Source of the DNA: Promethearchaeota archaeon
Lineage (GTDB): Archaea > Asgardarchaeota > Lokiarchaeia > Sigyniarchaeales > SOKP01
Direction: 5' to 3'
NCBI GenBank assembly: GCA_016839555.1
Contig: JAEOUA010000003.1
Coordinates: 124,001 to 188,000, forward strand
DNA: 64,000 nt
Under the pieces are notes generated by a model. That model was given only the letters and a program-made list of their open reading frames with translations. It made no database searches and had not been told where the DNA came from. The position numbers and the translations under genes were made by a program. This document shows, one piece after another, positions 27,081 to 37,136 of this stretch (positions are counted from its first letter, which is position 1; every line of letters starts with the position of its first letter).

Positions 27081-28085
27081 TTAATTTCTCCAAGGGATTA
27101 AGATCTTATCCATCCTTTTTTTTGGTTTTATAATCGTTTCTTTAATATCATCTGAACCTTTTGATTTGTATTGTAAAATTCCCGTCCAAGCTATCATTAC
27201 TCCATTATCTCCAGCATATTTAGCAGGAACTACTTCGAATTGTGCATCATGTTCTTTAGAGATATAAGATATCATCTCTTGTAGTCTTTTATTTGCGGCT
27301 ACTCCACCAGTTAATAAAACTTCTTTCTTTTCTGTGTGAGCCAAAGCACGTTCGGTTACCTCAGTTAACATTGCAAAACTTGTTTCTTGTAATGAATATG
27401 CCAAATCATTTAGAGTATATTTTTGATGAAACTTCTTGGATTTTAATACTCGTTTCGCAGCAGTGTAAAGGCCTGAAAAGGAGAGATCCATTCCCTTTAC
27501 CACATAAGGTAGGGGGATATAATAAGATGCTCCTTGGGCTAGCTTCTCTATTTTTGGCCCTCCAGGGTGAGATATTTCCGCTTCTCGGGCAAAAGAATCC
27601 AACATATTTCCAATAGCTAGGTCAAGGGTTTCACCAAAAATCTGATAAGCTCCAGATTCAAAAGCACTAACAATAGTGTTTCCACCTGAAACATATAAGG
27701 TGAGAGGATCTTTTATATTACATAATAGTCTACCAATTTCTATATGAGCAATACAATGGTTTACTCCCACTAATGGAATTTGTAAAGTTTGACTCAATAA
27801 TCTTGCCACTAAAGCTCCAATCTTAAGCACGGGCCCAAGACCAGGACTCTGACTAAAAGCTATTAATGAAATATCTCTCAGAGATATATTGGCTTCTATT
27901 AAAGCTTCTTCGATTGTTTCTTTAAAATTATTAAGATGTTGTTCTTTCACCATTACCGGGTGTATTCCTCCTTTCTCAGGGACATAAATATCATTAATCA
28001 TACTCATAATTTTTCCTTTAAAGTCTACTATCCCAATTCCAAAAGTATGAGCAGTACTCTCTATTCCCAATGCAAATTCAGTAAT
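27081..28085 (-). CDS. kae1: tRNA N6-threonylcarbamoyladenosine synthase Kae1, probable ATT start
   Basis: Universal Kae1/OSGEP: LGIESTAHTFGIG at the start, metal-binding NHCIAHIEIG (about residue 107), YVSGGNT and LTGGVAANKRL. It transfers threonylcarbamoyl to A37 of tRNA. The first ordinary start codon is a TTG at 28070, which would cut the conserved N-terminus to GIESTA. Five codons upstream, an ATT at 28085 gives (M)TEFALGIESTAHTF, which matches the family length. An AAGGAG core lies exactly six bases before that ATT, and a TGA is eight codons further up. I therefore annotate ATT as the start. Bud32 follows by 10 bases. Confidence 0.96.
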   Translation of the reverse strand: MTEFALGIESTAHTFGIGIVDFKGKIMSMINDIYVPEKGGIHPVMVKEQHLNNFKETIEEALIEANISLRDISLIAFSQSPGLGPVLKIGALVARLLSQTLQIPLVGVNHCIAHIEIGRLLCNIKDPLTLYVSGGNTIVSAFESGAYQIFGETLDLAIGNMLDSFAREAEISHPGGPKIEKLAQGASYYIPLPYVVKGMDLSFSGLYTAAKRVLKSKKFHQKYTLNDLAYSLQETSFAMLTEVTERALAHTEKKEVLLTGGVAANKRLQEMISYISKEHDAQFEVVPAKYAGDNGVMIAWTGILQYKSKGSDDIKETIIKPKKRMDKILIPWRN

Positions 28086-28277
28086 TTTTCTCTCCTTACC
28101 TTGCTTTCATTATAAATTATAAAATTATGAGCAATATAAATATTAAAGTAGATTATTTATTAAATTAAATAGGAAGAATTACGGTAAGGTCATAAAAGAG
28201 AAGATAAAATAAGTTTAATTTAGAAGCTTCATAAGATTAATGGTCTTCCAAGAAAAATGAGGATAATTATTAATTAA

Positions 28278-28493
28278 TTAAGTTGATTTCTTTCTTTTTC
28301 TAGGAGATCTTTTGCGCGGTCTTGTAGTGCTTTTTCCCTTCTTTCTTTTAAAGATCGTATATTTACATCTTCCACAGGTGAATCTATCGTAGTGTTCCGC
28401 CATGAAGACCGAAGGACCGCACTTAGGACATGATCTATGAGTCCTTATCAGTTTATCTCCCTCAATTTTATAATAGTTTGAAACATCAGTCAT
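28278..28493 (-). CDS. rps27ae: Ribosomal protein S27ae
   Basis: A 71-residue zinc-ribbon protein: [22 protein letters not shown] provides the two CxxC-type pairs (quoted in part here as CPKCG and CGRC). The C-terminus after residue 50 is a strongly basic tail, [14 protein letters not shown], longer than in most archaeal homologues. In eukaryotes this protein is made as a ubiquitin fusion; here it stands alone. It follows S24e by 30 bases in the conserved archaeal order. Confidence 0.96.
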   Translation of the reverse strand: MTDVSNYYKIEGDKLIRTHRSCPKCGPSVFMAEHYDRFTCGRCKYTIFKRKKGKSTTRPRKRSPRKRKKST

Positions 28494-28523
28494 AGTTTTA
28501 TCATCAGTTTATTACTCATTAAT

Positions 28524-28877
28524 TTAATATTCAAATAAATGTTCATATTTTTGATTTTTTCGTTTAAGCTTGTAAATTTCAGAACGCTTTTCTAGTTCTG
28601 TATTGCGAACTTTAATATGGAAGGGTTCAAAATATTTTAAATCTTCAATATTTTTATATATATTAGCCTTTCCAATTGAATAAGAGCCTCCAAAATGCGA
28701 ATGGATTTTTCGAATAATTGTGAGCTTCTCATCAGCACCTTCCATTCCAGCGATTTTTTTTTTAATTTCTAATCGATTTGGAGTAGGTTCCGCAAAATGA
28801 TCTATTCTAAATTCAAGCTCGGTTCTTTGGATTAAAGGATTTTCCTGCTTTTTTATTATCTCTATCTCAAACGCCAT
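28524..28877 (-). CDS. rps24e: Ribosomal protein S24e
   Basis: A 117-residue protein with the family pattern: ENPLIQRTELEFRIDH, TPNRLEIKKKIA, HSHFGGSYSIGKANIY. It is a small-subunit ribosomal protein shared by archaea and eukaryotes. It lies between the dephospho-CoA kinase gene (159 bases upstream) and S27ae. No anomaly. Confidence 0.96.
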   Translation of the reverse strand: MAFEIEIIKKQENPLIQRTELEFRIDHFAEPTPNRLEIKKKIAGMEGADEKLTIIRKIHSHFGGSYSIGKANIYKNIEDLKYFEPFHIKVRNTELEKRSEIYKLKRKNQKYEHLFEY

Positions 28878-29036
28878 TATTTGAACCTCTAGTTTTTAAT
28901 AGGCTTTATTTCGATGAAGTTATCGATTAATATTAATTATAATAAATAAAATACTTATTATCAAATAAAAATTATGGACTTTTAATTTTAAAAGAAATAA
29001 ATAGAGAAAATAGAGAACCTAAATTCTAAGAAAATA

Positions 29037-29627
29037 TTATTCTTTTGAATCCATCAATTTAATAAATCGATTAACAATTCTTTGTATTCTTTTGTTAACC
29101 TCAACCATTACAATCCCTTCGGGTATACTATTTTTTGAACTTGTTATAGGGGGTTGCCCATAAAATACATAATTAATTCTATTTTTATTAATAGATAAGC
29201 TTACTATTAAAGGAAGAACTAATAAATCTTCTTCTCCTTGAGTAACTTTTAATAATGTTCTTTTATCCGAATTAATGCTATCTTTAATAATTTCCCAGCT
29301 TTTTTCTGAAATCATTCCTTTAGGATTAATAAATTCTTTTTCTTCTTCAAAAAAACTCTCATGAGAGATTTCAATTTTATCTCTCTGAGTTTTTTCATCA
29401 ATTATGCATATTTTAATATATTTACGGAGAAAAGAATTTGATAAAAAATCTTGCGTAACTATATCTCCAACTATATAAAAATGAAATTTTTTTCCTTGCT
29501 TTTTCAAATTTTTAAATTTATTTTCTACTTTTATTATTGTTTCTTCTCTCGTACCAGCTATTAAAGTATCTAACGGTTGAGCAAATAGATGACGTTTTTC
29601 ATTAGGAACACTTAAACGCTCTTTCAT
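29037..29627 (-). CDS. GTP-dependent dephospho-CoA kinase (DUF359)
   Basis: A 196-residue protein of the archaeal GTP-dependent dephospho-CoA kinase family, last step of coenzyme A synthesis. Conserved signs: GDIVTQDFL (about residue 55), VTQGEEDLLVLPLI (about 129-142), YVFYGQP and GIVMVEV. Its place between spt4 and S24e is conserved in many archaea and supports the call. Confidence 0.93.
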   Translation of the reverse strand: MKERLSVPNEKRHLFAQPLDTLIAGTREETIIKVENKFKNLKKQGKKFHFYIVGDIVTQDFLSNSFLRKYIKICIIDEKTQRDKIEISHESFFEEEKEFINPKGMISEKSWEIIKDSINSDKRTLLKVTQGEEDLLVLPLIVSLSINKNRINYVFYGQPPITSSKNSIPEGIVMVEVNKRIQRIVNRFIKLMDSKE

Positions 29628-29701
29628 ATTAATTTTTAAAAATTAATTGAATAATAAAGTCAATAAATTTTATAATAATTTATTTAGGAGAGAAGGCGTC
29701 T

Positions 29702-29890
29702 TTATCTCACTCTTAAAGCATATTTGCCTGGGATATGAATTTTTAAATATTCAGCTATCTTTGATTCTTCAGGCTTTATAATAATTACCTCTCCAGTAAA
29801 ATCGTCACTTAATGTATGAGTTTTACATTTTGGACAAACTTGTTCATTCTTAGTAATTAGGTGACAGTTTTTACATGCTTTTTCAGTCAT
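29702..29890 (-). CDS. spt4: Transcription elongation factor Spt4 (RpoE'')
   Basis: A 62-residue zinc protein: CKNCHLIT at residues 6-13 and CPKCKTHTLSDDFTGEVII, ending with IPGKYALRVR. It binds the Spt5 NGN domain (gene at 19109). In most archaea the Rpb7 gene lies directly upstream; here Rpb7 is instead at 48737 and the upstream neighbour is the VWA-protein operon, 258 bases away. First gene of the spt4-dpck-S24e-S27ae-kae1-bud32 cluster. Confidence 0.96.
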   Translation of the reverse strand: MTEKACKNCHLITKNEQVCPKCKTHTLSDDFTGEVIIIKPEESKIAEYLKIHIPGKYALRVR

Positions 29891-30148
29891 AAATTTTTCC
29901 TCCTAAAGTATTCAATATTTTTTCTATTGATTTTCTTATTAAAAGAGAATAAATCATATGAAAAAAATTTAACTAAGATAATTGAAATTCTTTTTTATAT
30001 AGACAAGTCACTGAAATGTGTTGTTGTACTTGCTTTAATATAGGAAGATTTATTATTTCTGATGGATTGATACAAATTTTGAATTACTATAAAATTATCC
30101 ATTCATTCTGCTGAATAAGAACTAACCTTAAAATAATAGATAGAAAAT

Positions 30149-32680
30149 TTATCCTATATTTTCCAATACTTCTGTTAATACGATTGGAATGTCCACAATG
30201 TTCATAATATGAATAATTTCTCCTTGAGTTACATCTAAAATCAACTTAGCATAGTTTTTTATATAAGATCTTGAATTTACTCCTAATAAAAATTGAACTT
30301 GTTGATTCAAATATTCTTCTAATTCTTTTTTAATTACAGTTTCTCGCTCAGAAAAAGCACAATCTGTTAATAAAAAACATATTTTTCGCTCTGTTTGAGT
30401 CTTTTCTAATTCGCGTGCTCCCCAAGCTAAGGCTGCTTGCGCTTGAGTACCTCCTCTTGCCCTTAAATCTAGAAGTTCATCAGCAACATCTTCTAAACTC
30501 CTTGAATCACCAAATTTTTTTACTACATGGGTATTTGATTCAAAGAAACAGATCGCTACCTCATCAGCCCGCAAGCTACCAATCAAAACCATAACAGCAA
30601 TTGAACAAGCAGCAAGTTTCATTCCACTCATAGAACCTGAAATATCCAACAAGAAGCAGATTGAGACTCTTCCTTTTTCAGTTTGTCTGACTAATAAATC
30701 TTCGGCGGTAATCATTTCTACGGACTTTCCCTGCATTATTATATTTTCAATAGATGCATCTATATTGATTAAGTCAAAATCATCTCCTAATATGAATGGT
30801 CTTAATTGATTAGTTGGAATCAATCCCTTCTCACCGCTCCCTCTTTGATTAGAAATCATATTTAAAGCGATTTTAATAAGGGCATCTTTAACGAGATTCT
30901 TTACAAAATCTTTTAGATGTCGAGGAATTTGGTGTCGATGATAAAACCATTGAATTATTAGATTTTCACCTGGTCCAGCGCTAAGAGATTCTGCGACTCT
31001 TCTCTGAGCGTTTTGTCCATAACCAGCAGCTGACTTAAATGCATTACCAATATGGTGATGACTAAGGGCTCCTAATCCTTGAAAATTATCTAAATCTAAG
31101 GCGATCTTCATAAGTTCATTCATTTGTATTTGAGTTAATTTAATCTTTTTCATTATATTTGTATAGCGCTCAAAATTTCCAATATTTTGTTCATACATAG
31201 TTTTTAACAATTTATAATTACCTCCAAATATTTCAATTATTATTTCTTCTGTTATCCCAATCTTTTTCCCAATTTCAATGACTTTTTCTTGCTGTAGTGG
31301 AACTAGATTAGATATTAACGATTTAAGTACATTTTCAAATTGGTCTATGTCATCTGCTACTTCTAATGCTTTTATTCCAGCTTTTACGGCATTTTCAACG
31401 AGAGCATTATAACAAGATTCAAATTTTGCTTGATTAGATAAACTTATTAGTTTATTAGCTAAATCCGCAAGATCATAACTAGCTCTTCCGTTATTATTAA
31501 TATATTCAGTTATTTTTATATCAATAATGTTATTTAACATTGTTTTCCATTCATTTTTATCTGCTTGCGCTTGAAAAAGTTCTGGTAAAGAAGGAGATGG
31601 ATTTTTTTTTGCCCAAATGTCAAAAAATTCATTATTCAATTGGGATTTAAATCTTTTATCTAATGCTCTTGTTTGATTAAAGCCCATACCGGGATCTTTT
31701 CTAATAGTATTTGACATCACTTTTTTATGGTCAAATGATGGAATATAATCTAAAACATCCGATATTTCATAAATATCCATCATATCTTCAATCTTATTAA
31801 CTAATTCGTTAGCAAGTGTATCTAATTTTGATTTTTCCATTCCTAATTTTTTAAGATAGTTCAAAGAGCGTGCTGAAGCTCCAACATCTTCATTTTTAAT
31901 AATATTTTCAAGAGAATGTTGGAATTCAGGAGAATTCATCAAAAATTGAGCAGTAATATTGATCCAAGGTATGTTAGATTGATCTAAAATATCCTTTCCC
32001 CAATTAAGATTTGTAGCAGACTTAATATCTAATGGAGAGAGGTCGTTCATTTCTCTAAGTATAGTTTTATGACAATCATCTTTTAAGCTATTCACATCTT
32101 TTATTCCTTGCTCCAGAATATATCTATAATTATATCTCTGTTCAATAATATCTCTTAGACTTTTATAAGGCTCTTCATTTTGATCCGCTTTCTCATAAAG
32201 TTCATTAACAAAATCCATCAAACTGGATAAATCTTCTAGTGTTTTATCCATTAATTCTTCTGTATCTACATTTTCAATATCAAGTTCTGAATCAAAAATT
32301 TCTAAAAATTCATCCATAAAATCAGTTTTTTGATCAACTGATTTTATTGTTCCGGTTGTTTGCTGTTTTTTTTTATTTGATTTTTTTTCCTGCCCGAAAA
32401 TAATTTTAAAAGCGATTTCTCGAGCGATAGATTGATCCTCGACTGGTGTTGTAATGACGGCAGCTTTGATAAAATCATCGGGAATTAGTTCAAATTTTCG
32501 ATAATACATCGCCGTGATTAATTTAGGAATGGCAATAGCCTGCCGAGTGCTTGGAGTATTTTGTAATCTTCCTTTATTTCTTCTCATTTGATAAATAAAC
32601 TCAATAGCAAATGATATTGGTTTCCATTCTATAATTTTATTATTTACATAGTCACCAATATTTCCATAATCAATATCCAT
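30149..32680 (-). CDS. VWA-domain protein, partner of a MoxR ATPase
   Basis: An 843-residue protein. Residues 1-640 are mostly helical with no recognised domain (an acidic stretch near 110-160). The C-terminal 200 residues are a von Willebrand A domain: MIDAS motif DISGSMSG at about 677-684, the conserved Thr in GGTQAQAAL, and LLTDCAFSE. MIDAS-type VWA proteins typically work with MoxR AAA+ ATPases, whose gene stands 78 bases upstream; the pair acts in remodelling protein complexes. It is the last gene of the helicase-Mre11-Rad50 operon, which sets it apart from known RavA/ViaA or CoxD/CoxE pairs. Confidence 0.9.
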   Translation of the reverse strand: MDIDYGNIGDYVNNKIIEWKPISFAIEFIYQMRRNKGRLQNTPSTRQAIAIPKLITAMYYRKFELIPDDFIKAAVITTPVEDQSIAREIAFKIIFGQEKKSNKKKQQTTGTIKSVDQKTDFMDEFLEIFDSELDIENVDTEELMDKTLEDLSSLMDFVNELYEKADQNEEPYKSLRDIIEQRYNYRYILEQGIKDVNSLKDDCHKTILREMNDLSPLDIKSATNLNWGKDILDQSNIPWINITAQFLMNSPEFQHSLENIIKNEDVGASARSLNYLKKLGMEKSKLDTLANELVNKIEDMMDIYEISDVLDYIPSFDHKKVMSNTIRKDPGMGFNQTRALDKRFKSQLNNEFFDIWAKKNPSPSLPELFQAQADKNEWKTMLNNIIDIKITEYINNNGRASYDLADLANKLISLSNQAKFESCYNALVENAVKAGIKALEVADDIDQFENVLKSLISNLVPLQQEKVIEIGKKIGITEEIIIEIFGGNYKLLKTMYEQNIGNFERYTNIMKKIKLTQIQMNELMKIALDLDNFQGLGALSHHHIGNAFKSAAGYGQNAQRRVAESLSAGPGENLIIQWFYHRHQIPRHLKDFVKNLVKDALIKIALNMISNQRGSGEKGLIPTNQLRPFILGDDFDLINIDASIENIIMQGKSVEMITAEDLLVRQTEKGRVSICFLLDISGSMSGMKLAACSIAVMVLIGSLRADEVAICFFESNTHVVKKFGDSRSLEDVADELLDLRARGGTQAQAALAWGARELEKTQTERKICFLLTDCAFSERETVIKKELEEYLNQQVQFLLGVNSRSYIKNYAKLILDVTQGEIIHIMNIVDIPIVLTEVLENIG

Positions 32681-32758
32681 CTTTTATCAGTATGCTTTTC
32701 ATACTTTTTTTATAATATAATCCATAAATTAATTTGCTTAGAATTTATAGAAGAGGAA

Positions 32759-33667
32759 TTAAGCTACTCCAACAACTTTTGTTAATATCTTTCTCATAAA
32801 TTGGTCTACATTTCTTCCTGGGCGTAATTGAATGGAATCTGGTAGAATTAATTTTGCAGATTCTGCGATTAATTTATTATCAACCTTCACTTTAAGGCGT
32901 TGGGCTCTTTGTGAAACAAATCTAGCAATTCCAATGCTTGTTCGTAAGCTAGGTGGCTTTTCGACTTCTGAATCCTCCCTACACTGAATCATTAACTCTA
33001 TTATTTTTTCTTGAGTAAGCGCTGATAAATTATATTCAGGACAATTAGAAATCATAATTTTTTGTTCCAGCGATTTTGGAGGATATTCTAGATGTATCCA
33101 AACTTTTATTCTATCTTTAATAGCTGAAGGTAATTTCCGGGTTCCTTTTAATTCCGCAGGATTCATGGCAGCAATCACATAAAACTTATCTTTTGCTTTC
33201 AACCATGTCTTTAATTGAGGAATATATAGGCGACGTTCTTCCATAGCATCTAGCATACTATTTAATACATATTCATCTCCTCTATTTAATTCATTAGCAA
33301 GAAATACTCCTCCTTTAAGGGCTGCTAGTGAAAATGGGCCTGGTGTATAGGAATCAGGTGAAAATCCATATTTAAACACAAGAGAGGGATCGAAAGAACC
33401 AATTAATGTTGCTGGACGTACCAAATCGGAGAAAGTTATCCAATAAAATTCCTGATTTAGATCGTATGCAAATTTTCTACATAGAGCGGTTTTTCCACAA
33501 CCTACGGGTCCAACTAATCCCACAAATAATCCTGCATTATATGCATCCATCATTGCTTCGTATGCATATTTATACTGTCCCTCCAATACTAGATTAATTT
33601 CTTCTCGTATATCTACTATTTTGCTCTCTTCCATTAATTCTGAGAATTCTTTAATTTGTTTAGACAT
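32759..33667 (-). CDS. MoxR-type AAA+ ATPase
   Basis: A 302-residue AAA+ ATPase. Walker A is GPVGCGKTAL (about residue 52), Walker B is GGVFLANELNRG (about 118), followed by sensor 1 in FYVIAAMNP and the arginine region SAIKDRIKVW. The architecture is that of the MoxR/CobS/NorQ clade, chaperone-like remodelers that act through a VWA partner; the VWA gene follows. The upstream neighbour is a 174-residue unknown gene in the same operon. Confidence 0.93.
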   Translation of the reverse strand: MSKQIKEFSELMEESKIVDIREEINLVLEGQYKYAYEAMMDAYNAGLFVGLVGPVGCGKTALCRKFAYDLNQEFYWITFSDLVRPATLIGSFDPSLVFKYGFSPDSYTPGPFSLAALKGGVFLANELNRGDEYVLNSMLDAMEERRLYIPQLKTWLKAKDKFYVIAAMNPAELKGTRKLPSAIKDRIKVWIHLEYPPKSLEQKIMISNCPEYNLSALTQEKIIELMIQCREDSEVEKPPSLRTSIGIARFVSQRAQRLKVKVDNKLIAESAKLILPDSIQLRPGRNVDQFMRKILTKVVGVA

Positions 33668-33746
33668 TTTTTTTTTTCTTAATTTTTTGGTTTTTTATTT
33701 CTCTATCTTTTTATATCTTTAATTTTAAAATTTTTTTGAATTTATT

Positions 33747-34271
33747 TTACTTTTTAAAAAAGCTCTCGGTTTCTGTTGGCTGAACAACTATTGGTAATTC
33801 ATAATTGAGTTTTTTAATAGCGCTAATTATTTTCTCGTATTCTTCTTGATTTAATACACTTTTGCGGGAAAAATCTAATTTTTCCATAATAAATTCTCCA
33901 AAGTAAGTGCGTTTAAGTTCTTGAATATAATATTTTTTCCCTTTTTTTTCTACTTGACAATTTTTAAGTTCTTCAATTCTTTTTAATAAGATTATTTTAA
34001 CAAGGGGTATCCAAATTTTATTTTTCTTTAATTCTTCAAAAATAAAATCCCTATGATTTAATTCCTCCTTTTTTACCATAGAAATAACCTCTTTTAAAAA
34101 GCTAATAAAGAATTGTCTTTCATAATTCTCTAAGGAATTAGTGCTATTAATTTTATTTTTAAGCTTTTGAAATATCTTTTCTATTTGTTGATTATTTGGG
34201 TCACTATAAAAGGTTTGAAATTCGGTTTTGAATTTAGTTAAAAAATTGATATATTTTTCTTCTTGCGACAT
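33747..34271 (-). CDS. Helical protein of unknown function in the Mre11-Rad50-like operon
   Basis: A 174-residue, highly charged helical protein (for example FLTKFKTEFQTFY at the start, EELKNCQVEKKGKKYYIQEL near 105-124). No motif or family recognised. It starts 27 bases after the second Rad50-like gene and is followed by the MoxR gene, so it is surely co-transcribed. It may be an adaptor between the SMC-type and MoxR-VWA parts; that is inference from position only. Confidence 0.75.
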   Translation of the reverse strand: MSQEEKYINFLTKFKTEFQTFYSDPNNQQIEKIFQKLKNKINSTNSLENYERQFFISFLKEVISMVKKEELNHRDFIFEELKKNKIWIPLVKIILLKRIEELKNCQVEKKGKKYYIQELKRTYFGEFIMEKLDFSRKSVLNQEEYEKIISAIKKLNYELPIVVQPTETESFFKK

Positions 34272-34298
34272 TTCATTAAATCTCTTAATTTTTTTTTT

Positions 34299-36818
34299 TT
34301 ATTTTTTTATTTCAATTTTATTATTACATTGAATTTTATCTATATCTTGATGAGTTATCAGAATAACTTGAGTAGAATCTGAAATATTTGATATATTTGA
34401 CAAAAGAGTTTTTCTATTATTTTCATCTATAAATTCGGTAGGCTCGTCAATTAAAAGAAATGTCGAATTTCCAATTATTTTATTTAAAGCGAATTTATAA
34501 GAAAGTCCAAGAATTAATTGATATCCTCCTCCTTCATAAACAGAAGCAGGATAATAAATTTTCGATTCCTTACCTTTTGGAATAACAGATAGACTATAAT
34601 CCTTATTATCAATACATACCTTTTCAAACTCATCTTCAGAAGAAAATAATTTATAACTTTTCAAAATATCTTCTTCTAAGGTTATAGAAACATTATTACG
34701 AATTATCTGTTGTACTTGTTTGAAGATCTGTTGAAAATTGCGATATTTTTCTGCTAATTCATATTTAGTGTGTAAAATTTGGATTTTTTTCTCTGTTTGC
34801 GCTATTTCTTTATCTAATCTTTTAATTTGCTTCTTAGTTTCATCAATATCTTCTGATATTTGTTCATTCTGTTGTTTAAGATGATTTAGAGTAGTAGAGA
34901 GTTCTGAGATTTTGAAAATAATTGCCTCTTTTAATTCATCTCTTATATGAAGTGCGTTTTCAAGATTTCTATTCGCTTCATAATCATTTATTTTCTTTAA
35001 AATTATTTCTAAAGTAGTAATGAAATTATCAGAACTATCTAAAGATTTTAAATTTTCTTTCAATTCATTTTTTAAATTTTCAAATAGTTTCGAGAGATCT
35101 GCTTTTTGCTGATTAAAATCTTCTTCCCCTTTTTTTTTCTCTTCCTGTATTATTGTTAATTTCTTTACGTATTCTTTATATTGATTTAAAAATGCTTTCG
35201 ACTCATTAAGTTTTTTACTAATTTCGTCATGTTCTTCTCTTATTGAATTTAATTTCTTCTGATTATTTTGTAATAATTTATTTTGCTCCTCTATATTATT
35301 ATTTAATTCTATAATATCCTTATTTAACCCATCCTCGAAGGAAGCATTTAAAGAATTTTCCATTTCATTAATTTTATTTATTAGATTATTTAACTTAATT
35401 TTTTCCTCAAATTGAGTCTTCTCTTCAACTCTTAATTGTAAAAAATTTTTATTAATTTCCTTTTTTTCTTGCTCTTGTTTGGCTAAATCTTTTTCTAAAT
35501 TTTGTAATTTTTCCTTACAATCTTTTATTTCTCGCAAAATTTTTGAGGAGTCTATAGGAGCGCCACAATATTCACAAGTTTGATTATTTTTATTTGATTC
35601 TCTTCTTTTTAATATTCCTTCTATATCGCCCTTTTCTCTTTCACTATTTCTAATAGAATTTTGAAGTTCTAATTGTAATTTCTCTAATTTGATTATTTCA
35701 TTTTTTATTTTTTTCAAATTTTCTTTAACTTTCTTAACTTTATCTTTTAGTTCTGTCTTTTCTCCATATTCATTTTTAAAAGAATCTAATTGTTTTAACG
35801 ATTTTTGCTTTTGTTTTTTAAGACTCTCCTTTTCTATCTTTAGAGTTTCATTCTCTCGAATTTGGTTATGGAGATGGGTAATATCTTCATTTAATTTAGT
35901 TTCTTTTATGTTTATTTCATTTAAATCTTGCTCAAGATTGGTAATTTTGGTTATTAAATCTGCCTCCGAACCATATTTTTTTGTATTTTCTTCTATATCC
36001 TTTAATGTCATCTCTTCTTTTATTTTGGTATCATTTATTTTCTTTTTAATATCTTCAAATGACTTAACTAAATCTCTAATTCTTTCAGAAAACTTTTTGA
36101 ATTTTTGGAATTTATTCAAATCATTATTATTACGAGCGATTTTAAAATTAATTTTTTCCTGCTTCTGCTTTTGAATTTCTAATTTTTTTTGATATTCTTT
36201 TTTTTCTTTCTGAGAATGGTCTAATGTGGCTTTAAAGGTATCGATTATTTTAACCTCTTTTTCAAAATCAAGGGCACGTTCTCTAAACGCATTTGATAAA
36301 GCAGTAGCTGTTTTAATGCCAAAAACAATATCTAACTTTTCATCACCCATTAATATTTTAGAAATTTCTCCCTGAGAAAAATGAATTCCTGCCTCAAAAA
36401 GTCGCTTAGAAATCCCAAGAAGTTCGTTTAATTTTAAAGATAAAACTCCCTCTGAATCTCCAAAATCTGTTGCTAAAAGATATTTTTCTTTATCTTTATT
36501 TATAATTTTTTTTAAGGTGAAAAATCCATTAGCAGAACGTGATTTTCCCTTTAATTTGTGCATTCTCTGTAATTTATAAATGTTATCATCTTTACCTTTA
36601 AAGATAAGCTCCACGCCCACAATATTTTGTTCAAATCGAGTCAATTGTGAAATACTTCGAAATCCTCGAACCATTCCAAAAAGAGCGTATTCTATAGCAT
36701 AAAATATTGTTGTTTTACCTGCATTGTTTTTTCCATGAATTAGATTGAAGTGTTCATCTAAATGTATATTTAAGTCTTCATGTCTTCTAAAGTTTTTTAA
36801 TTTTATTGATTTAATCAT
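34299..36818 (-). CDS. Rad50/SbcC-like ATPase B, with CxxC zinc hook
   Basis: About 839 residues from the ATG at 36818. Walker A GKNNAGKTT is near residue 30; two long coiled-coil arms surround a classic zinc hook, TCEYCGAPI (about residue 410); Walker B is FLLIDEPTEFID and the H-loop ITHQD is near the end. The ABC signature, normally LSGG, reads YEGGGYQL, so the conserved Ser is lost. The N-terminus MIKSIKLKNFRRHE is typical, which is why I drop the seven residues before it. It overlaps the end of the preceding small gene by eight bases. It probably pairs with the other Rad50-like protein or with itself via the hook. Confidence 0.9.
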   Translation of the reverse strand: MIKSIKLKNFRRHEDLNIHLDEHFNLIHGKNNAGKTTIFYAIEYALFGMVRGFRSISQLTRFEQNIVGVELIFKGKDDNIYKLQRMHKLKGKSRSANGFFTLKKIINKDKEKYLLATDFGDSEGVLSLKLNELLGISKRLFEAGIHFSQGEISKILMGDEKLDIVFGIKTATALSNAFRERALDFEKEVKIIDTFKATLDHSQKEKKEYQKKLEIQKQKQEKINFKIARNNNDLNKFQKFKKFSERIRDLVKSFEDIKKKINDTKIKEEMTLKDIEENTKKYGSEADLITKITNLEQDLNEINIKETKLNEDITHLHNQIRENETLKIEKESLKKQKQKSLKQLDSFKNEYGEKTELKDKVKKVKENLKKIKNEIIKLEKLQLELQNSIRNSEREKGDIEGILKRRESNKNNQTCEYCGAPIDSSKILREIKDCKEKLQNLEKDLAKQEQEKKEINKNFLQLRVEEKTQFEEKIKLNNLINKINEMENSLNASFEDGLNKDIIELNNNIEEQNKLLQNNQKKLNSIREEHDEISKKLNESKAFLNQYKEYVKKLTIIQEEKKKGEEDFNQQKADLSKLFENLKNELKENLKSLDSSDNFITTLEIILKKINDYEANRNLENALHIRDELKEAIIFKISELSTTLNHLKQQNEQISEDIDETKKQIKRLDKEIAQTEKKIQILHTKYELAEKYRNFQQIFKQVQQIIRNNVSITLEEDILKSYKLFSSEDEFEKVCIDNKDYSLSVIPKGKESKIYYPASVYEGGGYQLILGLSYKFALNKIIGNSTFLLIDEPTEFIDENNRKTLLSNISNISDSTQVILITHQDIDKIQCNNKIEIKK

Positions 36819-37065
36819 CTCTAATTTGCTCCATTTCATCCCTTTCTTCTAATATATCTAATTCAAAAATTTCTTTTATTCTTTGGTGCAATTGAATGCG
36901 CGCGTCCTTTACTAATTTAAAAGTTTTAGTAAGATTATTCTCATCATCATATAAATAGTTAGCAAATTCAAATAAACGTACGAGATCGTTTTTTTCATTC
37001 TCAGATAATATAAATTGTGCCAATATCTCTAAAAGGTCGAATTTGAAGCTCATTATAGAAACCAT
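36811..37065 (-). CDS. Small helical protein between the two Rad50-like genes
   Basis: About 84 residues from the ATG at 37065 (an ATG at 37053 and a TTG at 37140 overlapping the previous stop are alternatives; the extra residues from the TTG look non-coding). It is helical and acidic: FDLLEILAQFILSENEKNDLVRL, then LVKDARIQLHQRIKEIFEL (each quoted in part). The end overlaps the start of Rad50-like B by eight bases, indicating translational coupling. No family recognised. Confidence 0.65.
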   Translation of the reverse strand: MVSIMSFKFDLLEILAQFILSENEKNDLVRLFEFANYLYDDENNLTKTFKLVKDARIQLHQRIKEIFELDILEERDEMEQIRDD

Positions 37066-37136
37066 TCTTTTTATTGATTTGTCTTTAATTTTGGTAATAA
37101 AATAATTATAAAAATTAATATAAAAATTATTATTAA

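Noticed and set aside
35689..36174. Plus-strand open frames opposite the Rad50-like genes (also at 37474-37851 and 39085-39276)
   Set aside because: Phe/Ser-rich translations are the antisense of Lys/Glu-rich coiled coils; not genes.
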